NCBI RefSeq assembly: GCF_032062135.1
Contig: NC_092859.1
Location: 91,496,409 to 91,560,408, forward strand
Origin: Pyxicephalus adspersus
Lineage: Eukaryota > Chordata > Amphibia > Anura > Pyxicephalidae
Length of the DNA: 64,000 bases
Direction of reading: 5' to 3'
Shown: in pieces, positions 1 to 12,541 of the stretch
Position numbering within the stretch: position 1 is the stretch's first letter
How the letters are laid out: each line of letters opens with the position of its first letter
The notes under the pieces: model-generated
Seen by the model: only the letters and a program-made list of their open reading frames with translations
What the model was told of the DNA's origin: nothing
The model's database searches: none
Translations under genes and position numbers: made by a program

Positions 1-181
1 TTACCCTCTTCAGTGAATAATCTTTCACTTGTCATCCCACTGTCTGCCATGGGAAGTCAACACAGTAGAATCAGTTTATATTTACAAACATAGATGGGTG
101 GCATTCACAAACCAAAAGGTCAAGAAGGCACACTAGGCCAGACTCTCTCTCAAGTCCCACACTGATGGCTCTGCCCCCCAC

Positions 182-260
182 CAGGAACACCCCTGAAGGA
201 AAATCCCTTTCCTCCGTATGCATTGCGGAGGAGAGGGATTTTCCTTTAGGGGTGTTCCTG
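182..260. repeat. Long hairpin, 35-bp arms
   Basis: The left arm (182-216) and right arm (226-260) are complementary at about 33 of 35 positions, around a 9-base loop (217-225) containing ATGCAT. The arms start CAGGAACACCCCT. The hairpin lies about 40 bases from a hAT-type end at about 313-327, so it is probably internal to a transposon-derived repeat. A hairpin of this size could fold like a microRNA precursor if transcribed, but nothing here shows transcription. Confidence 0.75.
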
Positions 261-294
261 TAGGGAATGTGAAGTGATAATGCAGGCATAACAA

Positions 295-327
295 GGAGGC
301 TCAGGAGCTGCAGGTTGCCGACCCCTG
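295..327 (-). mobile_element. hAT-type terminal sequence (fragment)
   Basis: Read on the minus strand, the sequence begins CAGGGGTCGGCAACCTGCAG, which matches the terminal consensus of many hAT (Charlie-like) elements as I remember it. The body would extend leftwards through the hairpin at 182-260. I do not see the opposite terminus before position 1, so the element is truncated or continues outside the window. The family assignment rests on memory of the terminal motif. Confidence 0.55.
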
Positions 328-340
328 CCGGCCAGGATTA

Positions 341-437
341 GGTTGATCGATGAGGAGGGCGTTAGGCCGGAACTTACCACTGGCTAGGCCGTATCTGGCC
401 TAAAGGCCGGAATTGACGGCTTCTGGTTTAGAACCTC
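341..437. repeat. GC-rich imperfect inverted repeat
   Basis: The block is bounded by TGAGGAGG near its left end and CCTCCTCA at its right end. Inside it carries repeated AGGCCGGAA motifs and GGCCTAAAGGCC. Composition differs sharply from the AT-rich flanks. It is probably a small non-autonomous DNA element. I see no clear target duplication. Confidence 0.4.
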
Positions 438-1460
438 CTCACTATATCATCCATACATACAATCCAAGTGTTGATACGTATAAAAAATCAGACATAATCC
501 GACAGCCATGACAATGTTATGTATGCTTACTAGTAGGCAGGTTATGGCTTCTGCTAAAAAAAATGAAGGAAATACTTGGACATTTTACCACATTCACAAG
601 TTTGTAACTACTTTGTGTCACCATTCCAACTAAGTGTCTGTACAAAGCTGTACAGTTCTTTCACATTTATTTCTTTATTCAGGTGTTTTTTTTTTAAATT
701 AAGCAAACCTCAGAAGAGAGACAAAAGGTTTTTATTGGGGTCTCCAAAAACATTAGACCCTTAGTTCTATGGATTAGTTTCATGGTAAGGTGGGGAGTAG
801 AGGGAAAGGGAAAAAAAAGGTATGTTAGGATTTAATTAGTCTGGCACTGGAATGCAGCTCAGCCTAGCACCATTATTGGGAAATCAGAATTATTTCAGAT
901 GAGTTCTAATAGTAGTAAGAGGAGTATATACAGGAAAAGCAGGAGTAGCACCATTATCACTACAGTCCTGTCCCCTATAACCAACAGTCAATGGGAACAC
1001 TAAACACACATTACCTTAAAATAGGTTTACAAGCTCAATATTTATATTAGTTATGAATAATAGTCTAAATAAAAATAATAACCTATACCTAATGAAAGAG
1101 TCAGGCTTTTGTATGCCTAGGAACCATTTCTAAGAGGCTTTTACTGTGACAGCAGGCACTGGCTGCCAACTGTGTAAATTGAACCAAGTACAAGGTAACT
1201 TTATTTAACTAAAATAACAGGTTTGTTCAGTTCTGTTAGCATCAAACAAGAGTGGGAACTTTAGGATGATTTCTTAATTGGACTGAATTCGTACTGTAAC
1301 ACTCTTCTTCAGTGTACAGCAGCTAACCGGTGCAATCACCAGGGGGTTGTAAAAGTCATTGACCCAAACCAGATTAATTTTATTATAGGTCAGGCCATCC
1401 AAATCCTTGCTGTGAGAGGCAAACACCTATAGTGCATGTTGTACAAGCTCTAGCCACTGG
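438..1460. other. No recognisable feature
   Basis: AT-rich sequence with short homopolymer runs. I see no repeat, RNA gene or credible reading frame. Short open frames here are within chance expectation. Confidence 0.5.
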
Positions 1461-1461
1461 T

Positions 1462-1746
1462 CTAACTCTGACACCCAAGGCTCTGCACACAAAGCCTTTT
1501 AACTACTTTTTCATAGTAATGTATGTACTCTCTTTTTCTGAAAATTAGTTCTTTTTTGTATTGTGGATCCAATAGGGTGGCCAACAGCAGCTTTGATGTG
1601 ACTTCTGCAAGGGAAATTTTAAAAGCACAGTCACATGAAGATACTAATAGTGCTGACGACCCAAATCCATGTGGATCAGACGCACCACTATGTCCTCTGG
1701 CTTCCACCCCCATCTTTTTTTTTTGTTTTGAGTGTTCAATCAACAC
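1462..1746 (-). pseudogene. Possible hAT transposase remnant
   Basis: A 94-codon minus-strand frame contains LLLATLLDPQYKKELIF near 1535-1590. This resembles the hAT transposase core motif in which LATxLDPRYK precedes the C-terminal dimerisation region. Only about 35 residues look family-like; the N-terminal half of the frame is low-complexity and unlike hAT. I found no continuation in any frame up- or downstream and no terminal inverted repeats. It is a short fossil at best and could be a chance resemblance. Confidence 0.35.
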
Positions 1747-1749
1747 ACC

Positions 1750-4700
1750 TTACACAGTTCTGTAGACTTTCCTATTGTTAACTGGTTTAAAGTTTCTGTG
1801 GGATGGGAGGAAGTAGACAGAGCCTGTTCATGGCTCGCTGCAAGGTGGCTGCTCTGTGGGTAGAAGGAACAGGAGGACGAGGTTGTTTGAGTTGATCTAT
1901 GCCCGGTCATCCACTCTACTACATCTTCAATGTGCTTAGGGACAAACAACACATTCTTGCTAGATCATTGCTGTCCTTTCATTTTCTTTATTGCTTTTAT
2001 ACTTGATAACACAAATTGGTTTGGGGTTTTGGGGAGCAGACCAAAATGTGGCTAATATACTTTGCTGATATGACACCAACTCAGTCAAAGTATTTAAAGT
2101 ATTTAAAAAAGCAAATTATGCCTTACTATTTTACCCATGTTGCTGTTGCCCAGACACTTGGCAATCTTCCATGCCATTTTGGTACATTTGGCTGCTGTAA
2201 TTACTCTTCTGTCCAAAATCCTAAACATTTCCTCCCTACTGATTTATTGGTATTTTTATGGTGTTTGGATTTGGGTTTAGGCTGAATAAACCCTGAACTG
2301 CACTATTTCAGCAATACTAATTACAGAAAGAGTAATTGTATGTGAAATAGGGAAGGACATGGAACACTGTGTTCTAAACTGACTGTCTGGTGCTGAAAAA
2401 AATACCACCATGGCATAGCAGCATGGAGAGAACATGTCCATTTACTATGAATCATATTACTTAAACAGGGGCAACAAAATGTATTCATGTTATGCTAACA
2501 ACCCCTCCAGCTTTAGAAACTGAAAAAAAGTTATTAATACACCTGAACAGTTTTGCCAATAAAAATATAAATGTATATAAAATGTGAAGAGTTTTCCTAA
2601 TGCTTAGACATTGTTCAGTAAAGTTTTTTTTTATCAAAATATTTTGGGAAAATGTAGAAACCAGTTATTCTATCCATGCATCATAGATAAGTATCTTGTG
2701 AATGAAACGAAAAAATGTGGTAGGTTTATCTGTATAGCAGTCACCATGAGAATGGGCATGTTTTTCGTCTCCATTATAAAAACAAAATAGCTGCCAGCTG
2801 TGGCACTACTAGGGAATAATCTTAGTGAAATAAATTTGACAGAGTCTGAATACTTTTTCCGAATAGTTATCAAATGTCCTTTAAATAATCATAGGCTGTT
2901 AAAAATAGGTCTTCTTTGCCAGGAAAAATACAGAATATTTGGTCATGAATAAAAAATATTGTTAGCCATATCAAACCACAGTTAATTTCTTGCCATGCCA
3001 AGCCAATCATTAGAGAACAACAATAAATCTCATAACAGATAAACCTAAAGATATTTCAGTGTCATTATAGGCAATTGGTAACTGGCAATAGTAGTATATA
3101 GCAAGTGGAAGAACATTTTGCTGACCTATATGGAATCATTTTCTCGCTGGCCCTAAACACTGCAGAATCACAATCGCTAGTGACCGGGCAACTATTCCAT
3201 AAAGACCTATTAGCAACTGTAAATTGAACAAATGCCACTTTTATTTTTAATATCAGTGCTTTTAGTTTATTACAACCTGTTCAGTTTATCCACCTAATGA
3301 TCCAGTTTATGGTTTAAAAAATCCATATCACCACATTTCTCTCATGTATCAGTAATATATTCCCCTGGTTTTATTTTTTTAACCAAGGATTCTATCTTTC
3401 CAAAAATGAAATGAAATGCATCATGTCTGTCATATATACGAGTTGGTATTCAATGTCATGAGTAGTATAGAATTTTGTGATGTCATACAGATACTATGGA
3501 TGCTCCCCACACAGAAAATTAAAACAATAAATAAATACAACCATGGACAAATAGGAGTTAATTTAACTTGCACAGGTCATTTGGATTTTTCATGAAACAG
3601 AAAGAGCAACCATGCGGAACAGCACAATTTAGAATTGGACTCCAGTTGTACCTTTTTTCTAATGTTGAGTAGATTGCTTTTTTCTGACCCATTGCCCAAT
3701 AAATATATTTTGCACAATACCCTTCATGCTTTATGAAGTTTCTGCAGAAATTGAAGTAGAATTCAGCATTTTGACTTATCTCTAGTGAAACCTACAAATT
3801 GTTGATATGAAGGCATATGATGGCTCAGAGCAAAGATGTTAAACCACATTACATTAGCTAATATCCTCCAGTACATATTTTTGTTAATGTTAAAGATTAC
3901 ACAGTAAATCGAGTGTTCGCATTATTTGGACTGCAGATGAACTCCCATGAATGTTTCTTATGACATTACATGAAACAAAATGTTTTTGCTTGCTACATGA
4001 GGTTTAAGAGAAGGCCAGGTGGATTTTGGAAAATGGGATAGTCCTTTATATAAACAAATTGTGTGAAAATATCCTAATAGTGAACTTGTTTTGTTCCTTT
4101 TAAGAACAAGAGGCTTATTCATAGAACTGAGGTCATCAAAAACTAAGAACACAGTGAGAGGTATCCTATTTATTTTCTAACATAACAAATCTGTTTTCCC
4201 ATGATACTCATCATAATAAAATATTATAACTAAAATCTAAAATATTTCAAGAGCTAAACTTGGCTGTGTCTGCTGATGGAAAATACCGTTTTATATTGTT
4301 GCGTTGTTCCTATTGATGCTGTAATTTTGTCCTGTGTATAAAGTCTACTCACTTATAGACTGATTACATAGTTATTTTGTAGTTTATTTATGTCTCTGAT
4401 ATGTTCCCCTTGGTACTAATTGTTTTTCTAGGTTCCCCCACATTGGATAATGTGTACCTTTGACAGATATCCCCTTGACCTCTAAAACCTCCTTTACCAC
4501 CCCTCACGATGTATGTAAAGCCTAACAATTAACTTTTCTTACTTGCTCCATTTCAGTTTGATAAATATACTTTTGTGTTATCGCTAGTACAACCAGTATA
4601 TCTACTGGTCAGAAGTTCAGTCTACTCTACCTGTGCTACACTCTTATCAGATGACGTTGTTCCTGATTCTTCCTTCCCTCTGTTATGGAGTAGAGGAGCT

Positions 4701-5477
4701 CTGTAGTCCTGTTCTAGAGTGGCAAGGCTGACAATGTAATACTGTTGGCATCATTAGGTGAAAATACATTTCAAAAGCTTGAAATAAGAAATATATACCA
4801 TTTTTGCTCTTAAGTTTAGATGTTCAATAACCACCTCTATGCAGAATAACGGTGATGCCATGTTTGTGCAAAACCTTCCTCGATACACATTAAAACAGTA
4901 ATATCATCCTTCCCTTCTCATTTTTATTTGTATAAAGTTTTCATGTTACAATGGTTGATCTATCTGTTTCAGCTGTATATTCAACAAACCTGATAGAGGA
5001 AAAAAAAAACAATATCAGTATTGTCTTCATAGTCATTTCATTGATGTGGAACATAATCACTAAATTTCTGTTTCCATACAAAGAGTGCATACAATGTAAA
5101 TTTCCGTTTCATTTACTGGCAGTAAAACACTATTTAATTCATTTCTTCCATCATTTCTGATTGTTCCAGTTGTTTCATTTCCAGATAAAGCCACGTCTCA
5201 TTAAAATATACTTGGAGAGATTTACAAACCCACATGCAGAGTCCGTCCAGTGGAAATTCCTCTATTTATAAACAGATTAGTACATTTGTTCATTTTGCAA
5301 CATTTTGCCTCTGCATACCAGGTCACCCATATGTATCATTTTAGAATTCATTGGTGGCAATTCCATGACTCTTTTTGTAACAACTCTACTTCACAGAGAT
5401 CTGATCCAGTTAGAAGAGCATGACAAACTAACACAATGTAAATCCAAATTGTGGAAGGTTCTCTTGTGGAAAATGAG
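1750..5477. other. No recognisable feature (3.7 kb)
   Basis: AT-rich sequence with scattered stop codons in all frames. I see no repeat family, no exon-like block bounded by splice signals, and no RNA gene. Ancient decayed repeats cannot be excluded by eye. Confidence 0.45.
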
Positions 5478-5632
5478 CAGGGCTGTCCAACTTCAGTCTT
5501 CAAGGGCCACAAACAGGCCAGAATTTTCAGACTCTTTGTAAACCACACCTTACTTAATTTACTGCTGTCTGGGAAATACTAAAAAAATGAGTGCAGATCC
5601 TGGCCCCTAAGGACTGAAGTTTGACAGTCCTG
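5478..5632. mobile_element. hAT-like MITE, about 155 bp
   Basis: The ends are imperfect inverted repeats of about 28 bp: the left starts CAGGGCTGTCCAACTTCAGT, and the right, read in reverse complement, starts CAGGACTGTCAAACTTCAGT. The CAGGG start and small size fit a non-autonomous hAT element. The 8-bp flanks (left AAAATGAG, right CCCTAGAG) do not match, so the target duplication has decayed or the right end is displaced. It has no coding capacity. Confidence 0.65.
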
Positions 5633-6088
5633 CCCTAGAGGACTGAATGGAGTTTGTGATGTGCAAGGCTAGGCCCAATACAAAGCATTAGGATGGGAAG
5701 CTTTGTGGTGCCTAGGAGGCTACACATGTAAAATCTAATGAGAATGTGGACAGTTGGGTACAACTTTTAGTGGGGAGAGTATTCACAAAAAATATATGTA
5801 ACTGCTTAAGCTATAATGAGGTATGAGGAAGGGTATGTTAGGTTAATGAGTCTCAGTTAAAAGATGGCTATGTGTTAAAGGAAAATGGTAGAAATGATGA
5901 GCTCATGAATTTATTACTATGCTCCTTTCTCTTTTCTGCATGTTCCTTGTCAGCACATATACCAAGCCTATTAGCTGCCCCCCATCTCTTCTCTCCAAAA
6001 TTGGTTGTATCTGAAAATTTTCAGTTTTGTTAAATTAATATACAACTGACTTTTTTCGTTTAAATATCCTTAGATTTTAGCTTTATAC

Positions 6089-6340
6089 TTAAAGAGGAAC
6101 TAAACCCACGCCACTCAGCTATCCCTGTTCTATGGTTGGGTGCCGACATCTTCCTCTTTTTCTTCTTCCTCCTTGTAATCTTTGGCCATCTTGATTGGCT
6201 GTGCTAGGATAATGTAACCCCTGCACAAGCGTATGGGAGTTCATTTATTTCTGGCACACTCAAGGGAAGCTCGGATTGCTGGGTTTTCCTGGCAATCACC
6301 ACTGACCTCTGCATGAACCACAATTGTCCTTAATAAGTAA
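6089..6340. repeat. Probable dispersed frog repeat
   Basis: The block starts AAAGAGGAACTAAACCC, followed by a pyrimidine-rich run and GGCCATCTTGATTGGCTG. I remember this start as common in ranid sequences. I see no second full copy in this window and no terminal inverted repeat, so the boundaries are rough. Confidence 0.35.
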
Positions 6341-8080
6341 AGAAGAAATTAAGTATGAGAACCTGGGGACAATTTCATGGAAATCTTACAATCCATTGTC
6401 TAGAGCTAAAATCTGGTAGTATAGTAAACCAACTTATTCTATTATTAATATTATCTTATGATAAGGCAACACATTATATTGTTAAAAAATATACATTGTA
6501 TTGAAAAAATTGAAAATGTAATAAAAAAAACATACATGCTCCTCCCTTTTAATCTGCAAGATTCCATTGGCACAAAATTTAACTTTGGATAATGTGATTT
6601 AGTAAGAAAAAATCAGAATGTTGTTTTAACATAAAACGTCTCTTCTTCAAACCACACCGCAAGCCCTCTAGCACAAACAGCATGTTCCAGGTTTTTTGTG
6701 TTCCAGCTTTTCCATTAAGGAGACAATATGATATCTATAAAACAAATGTGTGGTCTAAGCGTACAATGTTATTTTCAATGAATAAAGCATATAAACAAGT
6801 AAATGCCAACATTTAATAATTATGGGGTTCTTTATTGCACAAAATGCAAAATAAAGTAAATTCATTAAATGACTGGCCATGATATAATATATACAGTATA
6901 TATCACTAGTCATCAACCAAAGCCATGTCTCCTTGGATGTCTTCAGATTTTGTTGGCAGCTAAGCCAAGCTCTTTAAGCCTACATGAGAATTTCCCTGGT
7001 AAATGTCAGCTTTTTACTGTCTTACAGATTGTGTTTCAAAAGAATGCATCGCAAAAGAAAACAATTTTTGGTGTGTAATATAAGCTTTCAACACCTCTCA
7101 AATACAGCACATAAGCCAAAAATTTCTTTCCACTAAGATGTTATATGATGAAAACTGAAAAGAAATCTACAAAGGAAAATGTAAGTGAGGTTAATAATAT
7201 TTGACGTGCACCTATAGAGAGTCTAACACTCACTTAATGATGAATTACTGGGGCACATGATATTTCCTACGAGGATTTCTATATTGTCTGTTTCGTTCTA
7301 GTGTTAGAAAAGACAAAAAATACATTAAAGTAATTTTTAGTACATCATCCTTATTGTGAAAACTACAAACACTTGACTTTTATTAAGACTAGTATTATTC
7401 ACTAGCATCTGTTAAATGGGTCTTCTTCCATGAAAGGAGAAAAGCAGAGATTCCCATTATAATTCCTGTTACTGGATACTATCCTAACAGCATGTAGTCA
7501 GATCTGCATTTCTCATCAGCTGAATAAAATTTAAAAAAATAGAAACAGGGTGCCGGAATCTTGCAAAAGCTTATTGCTTGCTGAGTTGGTCTACATTTCT
7601 AATAATATCAATGTGCCACCCCTTAATGGAATTACTGTTTTCTGACATCTGCATAACTGTCAGAATATAACTAATTATTAGATATATAACTAAATATATA
7701 ACTTGAAACCTCACAAAGTAAGGAGTGTGCAGTCATTTTTAATGATTTTTAGTTATACATTAGCACACTTTAGTTTAATTCCAGAATGCCTGCTGTATGG
7801 TCCTTGACAGGATGGGCAGAATCACACAGTATATTTGCTGGCACTAGAAGAACTTGTTCTGGCACTTGCAATGGAAGATTAGATGCAGAAGAACAATAAA
7901 AATACTAAAATAAGACTAAAGAAATAGAAGAGTTGTTGCAAAGAGGCATGAGTGGATTATTATTTGCCTCTGGAGTGAGGTAGGTAGGTAGGTACGTTTT
8001 CGCTGGAGGGTTAAACTCTGATGTAATAGGGTATTTACTGCAGGGGAGATATGTCCTATCAGATAAGCAGGCTATACACT
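6341..8080. other. No recognisable feature
   Basis: AT-rich sequence. The only local pattern is a short run of GTAG units near 7977-7996. I see no gene or repeat family. Confidence 0.45.
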
Positions 8081-8082
8081 TA

Positions 8083-8310
8083 AGCCATGTACACACCTGC
8101 AAATATTGTCATTGGAAGGGATCCTTTCCGACAAAAGAATGCACGATGCATGAACGAGTGTTGTACATACAGCACCGTTCTGTTCTATGCAGAAGGGAGG
8201 GTGAGAATGATGGAGCGGCACCCTGCTGCGCCCTCCCCTTGCATTAGGATCGTTGGTCATCCATCGTCCGGTACCAGTACGCTCCCTTGGACGATGGACG
8301 ATGCTGCTAA
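8083..8310 (+). mobile_element. Family 1 MITE copy, right end lost
   Basis: The left terminus GCCATGTACACACC is a variant of the family end GGCTACGTACACACG and follows TAA. The interior shows the family landmarks in order: a degenerate subterminal hairpin, GCACGATGCATGAACGAGTG, TGTACATACAGCACCGTTCT, a GCGGCACCCTGCTGCGC block and an ATCGTT...CCATCG block. The match fades after about 8300, with no right terminus. Open frames on both strands here are transposon sequence, not genes. Confidence 0.75.
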
Positions 8311-8838
8311 ATGCCTGATGGTTGTTGGGGGTTGCAGGCATTTTTAATCAATTACAAAAAAAAGAAGAACAAAAAGAAGAATTGAAACACTATTTATCCT
8401 TAGTAAAAAACAGTATCATGCGTGCACTTTCAATAAAAATGTAATTGTACAATAAGGTAGGGAGAAAAATATGTAAAACATCTAAAGTAAAATATAATAT
8501 TAAGCCATTATTATGGTAATTTAAATCTAAACTCCATGACGAAGGCTATTACAGTCTATTGATCAATACATTTTGTTCAAGACATAAAGCAATGAACAGA
8601 AATCTATTACCAGTGATGTCCTGATACCTATTATTAGAAAGTCCTGGGACAGGCCTTTGGTTGGTGACAGGGGAGGACTTTTCTTCCTTGTCTTCTCTCC
8701 TGTACCTGGAAATCTGCTTCCTCTCTTCCCTAGATTCTTCTCCCTCACATATGATGCTAAGAATAGATGATGGAAGGATAAGAAGGTAAATAGCCAAAAA
8801 GGAGGGCTTCTGACCACATGGATGAACAGGGGAAGGCT
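8311..8838. other. No recognisable feature
   Basis: A-rich, then pyrimidine-rich sequence (about 8680-8760) that leaves overlapping minus-strand open frames rich in Glu, Arg and Lys. This is a composition effect and I do not call a gene. Confidence 0.45.
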
Positions 8839-8840
8839 TG

Positions 8841-9092
8841 GTGATGTTTATATGTCATCAGACAGAAAATAGGGTTGACTACAAGGGTCTTGTTGGGTTT
8901 AGGGTTATATGCCCAGGGAAATAAAACGGTTCCCTTTACTGAAAGAATAGGATTGTTTACAGGTGATGATGTTTCTAGGTCATCTGACAGGAAATAAGGC
9001 GGACTACAAGGATATACTTTTTGGGTTTAAGGTTTACTTGCCCAAGGAAATTGAACTGTTCCATGTCCTGAACAAATACGGTTATCTACAGG
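8841..9092. repeat. Two-copy tandem duplication, about 125-bp unit
   Basis: Unit A (8841-8962) and unit B (8963-9092) share, in order, GTGATG-TTT, GTCATC-GACAG-AAATA, GACTACAAGG, TTGGGTTTA, GCCCA-GGAAAT and GTT-TTACAGG-type segments. By eye the copies differ by roughly a quarter of positions plus short indels, so the duplication is old. No coding function is evident. Confidence 0.7.
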
Positions 9093-10489
9093 TAAGAAAG
9101 AAAAAATTAAGTGTGGAGTCCAGCTATAAATCCCATTAGCCCACATACTTTTCTAGAACTGGCTACTTCTTATACTGTAGCAAAATATTCTGGAGTAAAA
9201 ATGCAGCACTTTCTCATGGCAACCAAACAAAACAAGAATTCTGAATGACTGCCCTTATCTAATGTTGTAATGTAGCTAATATCCTTTTTTACATGCTTTT
9301 ATTTTTGAAAGCATTTTTTCACTTGATATTCTACCATGTCTTTGAAAGAAAATGGACAAGCAAAAGAAAAATGATTACAAAAAAGCTGTTTTGTTCCTTG
9401 TCAAGCCATGTTGAAAATGATGCAGTACACCGGCTACAGAGGTCAGGTATTCTTTATCTGCAATCACATTCTCTGTATCATTACCAAACTGAAGCAGAAC
9501 AATATGAAAAAAAAAAAAAAAACACTTGAAATGATACAATCCTTGATTTTGCAACCATACAGACATAAAGTCAGCTGGTAGAAAAAAAAAATACGCATAG
9601 GGCTACATTACCTGAAATCCTGCCCCCCACTTTCTGAATAATCAGCGGGGTCACCATGAGGACATAAAGTATACCTATGTAATTGGAGTGTGTCTGCATG
9701 CTCAGATTTTCATATCATCAGTGATCGCTCTTCAGATTTTTTCTATATTTGCCCCGTAATCTTCAACTGTTTTTATTCCCATATAGTATTATTAGCATAG
9801 TAATGGAATAGGTTTACAGAAAAAAAATCCAAAATAGAGTATTACAACTATCCACATAGCATAGCATATTATAGCAGTACAATTATAAAACACGATTTCT
9901 AACACACTTATTGTATTTAAATGCCTGTTATTGGTAAAATATGTAAGTTCATAGAAAATGTAGGCAGCTATTTCTAAGCAGCACAATAGAATTCAGTAGG
10001 TCTGGGGACAAGGTGAGGAAAAGGAAACAAAACCCCTTATAATATAATAGGTGTTTTGCCACTCTCCTTTGTATACACGGTCATGGTAATGAGTGTAGGG
10101 GGAGGACACAGAGAATGGTATTTTAGGTTGTCATATATACTATGATGGTCCATGGAAGGGTTATTAAGATTAATTTAGCATATTCATTAGAAAATAATAA
10201 ATCAATTGACCTAGACTGAGAAATATGCAGGTTGCCATTGTTGAAAATGTTAGTAATCTGGCTCATCTGATTCTGTGCACATTTATCTAGATCAACTATG
10301 CAGCCAGTGAAGTCATACCATCTGTTCTGAATATTTCATTTTGGTCAGTGATTCAAAAGTATTGAAGTCATATAAATAAAATGAAAGAAAAGCACTTGAT
10401 TAGTTCGTAAATGGTAGCATCATGTATTTATTTTGGTGGGTTTATTGTTAAAAAAAAGCTTCAGAAAAAGCAAAAATAGCTTTTATATT
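9093..10489. other. No recognisable feature
   Basis: AT-rich sequence with several poly-A runs (for example near 9509-9523). I see no repeat family or gene. Confidence 0.45.
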
Positions 10490-10527
10490 TATATTTGATA
10501 TATATTTATATATCAGAAATAACATAA

Positions 10528-10577
<50 letters not shown>

Positions 10578-10625
10578 TTATTTATTTATATGTCAGAAAT
10601 AACATAAAACAACCTATTTTTATAT
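10490..10625. repeat. (TA)n tract flanked by a direct repeat
   Basis: A (TA)n run at about 10534-10573 is flanked on both sides by copies of a segment ending CAGAAATAACATAAAACAAC (10515-10533 and about 10592-10613). The arrangement looks like a roughly 80-bp tandem duplication carrying the microsatellite, followed by unequal TA expansion. Confidence 0.75.
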
Positions 10626-10629
10626 ATAT

Positions 10630-10743
10630 ATTATTATTTATATAGCGCCAACATATTACGCAGTGCTGTACATTAAATAGGGGTTGCAAATGATAGACAA
10701 ATGCAGACAGTGACACAGGAGGAGACCCTGCCCCGAATAGCTT

Positions 10744-10746
<3 letters not shown>
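10630..10746 (-). mobile_element. SINE/L2-type 3' tail copy
   Basis: Read on the minus strand, the copy runs from GTAAGCTATTCGGGGCAGGG through CACTGTCTGCATTTGTC to TGTACAGCACTGCGTAATAT, then GGCGCTATATAAATAATAAT. The AGCGCTATATAAAT-plus-(TAA)n end is typical of tails recognised by L2-clade LINE machinery. The 5' part is missing, as expected for a 5'-truncated retroposon. A further (TA)n run follows at about 10747-10781. Confidence 0.65.

Positions 10747-10781
<35 letters not shown>
10747..10781. repeat. (TA)n microsatellite
   Basis: About 17 uninterrupted TA units abut the retroposon tail copy. Confidence 0.9.
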
Positions 10782-10784
<3 letters not shown>

Positions 10785-12541
10785 GCTGTATGACTGACGT
10801 TCTGCTTTAAAAGATATCCCAGGGTTGGATGTGGTGAATTATACATAGTAAACATTTGCTCTGGAAATTCTGCATTACCTATCAGGTCCACGTGATACTG
10901 AATGTTATCTCTGAAAGTCACAAGAGCCCTTTAACAGCCTTTACTGGCTTGTATGTAACCTTGGCATAGAGCCACAAAACAGATTTCACACAATGTAAAT
11001 GGGGGATTAGTGCTCACAATCTAGCCTAAATCCTAGATTTAACCCGACATTTATAAATAGTTGATTTCTTTGAAAATAGAATTCTTAACATGTACAAAAA
11101 ATGCAACTTGGAAATATTGCACATTTTTTTAAGCTGATTCACACATCACACGTATTATATTGTTTATGTGTTGCATTGTCTAAGTGACACATATTTATTA
11201 TTTTTTTATTAGTAAATAGCTCTATTTTCATGTCACAACCAAGGTGGATTTTAGTGCTCTGCATTGCCCCAAGGCAAAATAGTTCTCTGGAGTCTGACAT
11301 TTCCTGAGAAAGACCTTTTTTTAGTGATAGATCTTGACTTTTGGTCAGTTGGACTAATTTGTGGCTTGTATTACTTGCCCCTGTTTAGTGAGGCGCTTTC
11401 GCTTGTGCCTTAGGCATATTTCAGCCACCATTCTAATTGTTTGCTTGACATGACCTAAACCTTTCTACTCCAGTGCTTCTTCTGGCTAACTTCACCCTGC
11501 AAAGAAAGCTTTGCTTACATCTTCACCTTTGTCACTTCTTAAGTGGATCACATGTGGCCAAACATTTCGATTATTATGGTAAAAATCTTCTACCTAGAAG
11601 TGTTTGAAAGAATTGCTGAGTGGTGAGAAGCAATACCACCCCAAATCAGCATTCAAATGCTTTTTTGATTTTAGACTTAAATACAAATATTTCGCCTAAA
11701 TCACAAATTGATTTGTATTCACATACTCATACACCACTGTGCACATCCAAGGAGACAATTGTTTATCATATTACTCCTTATATGTTGTAACTAGTTATGT
11801 ATGTTAGGAGCAAAAACCATGGTGCAGCAAATGGTGGAATGCCAATAGTTTAAGTACATCTAAATGTTAGTTAAATTATATTAGAGTGCTATAGCACTCT
11901 GCACCAAATAATTATCCATTTTTTTATATATAAACATTGGTTTTACCTTTTTCAGGTTTTAGTGATGTGATGTTTTAGTGATGATGCAGCTACATCTGAC
12001 CACACTCCCAAATCCAGGCTGTGCAGGGAGGTGGGGTAGCTGGAAGGGGATAGGTTAAAGAATATATATATCCAAGGGGATCTCAGTCTGGGGATACCTG
12101 TTCGTCCTGATAGACAGGGGACCTCCAAGCTGGGTGTCAAGATGGAATGTCTATCCTAAAAATTAAAAAAAAAAACACCCGCGCACAGATGAGCATGCAC
12201 ATAGGAATGCAATGCATGACAATGATTATCTCACACATAGCAAGAATCGCTGTGCACCCTGGAGTGAGAGCAGTAATTCTGGGGCCATCCATCATGATTG
12301 TCACAATCAATCAATCACCTGCAGACGCTTTTAAAACATCACCTATGGCAAATTTTCTGTACTTTAGTTTATTGAGGCTTAACATACTTGGTATCAATTT
12401 ACTCAATACAGCCCCATCTTCTACATTTGACAAATGGTATGGATTACATTGTGTTTGCGTGCACTCAAATCAATTTAAATGTAAACAGAAATGCAACTAC
12501 TACAATTTTATTGTACAAGGTCTCAAATTTTAGAAATGATA
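10782..12541. other. No recognisable feature
   Basis: Mixed AT-rich sequence. The open frame on the plus strand near 12147-12533 has no family resemblance and starts in an A-rich run, so I do not call it a gene. Confidence 0.45.

Noticed and set aside
8549..8817. Overlapping minus-strand frames rich in Glu, Arg and Lys
   Set aside because: Two frames open over the same pyrimidine-rich stretch indicate composition, not coding.
12147..12533. 128-codon plus-strand frame as a gene
   Set aside because: No recognisable domain, starts in an A-rich tract, has no supporting promoter or splice context, and its length is within chance for 64 kb of six frames.
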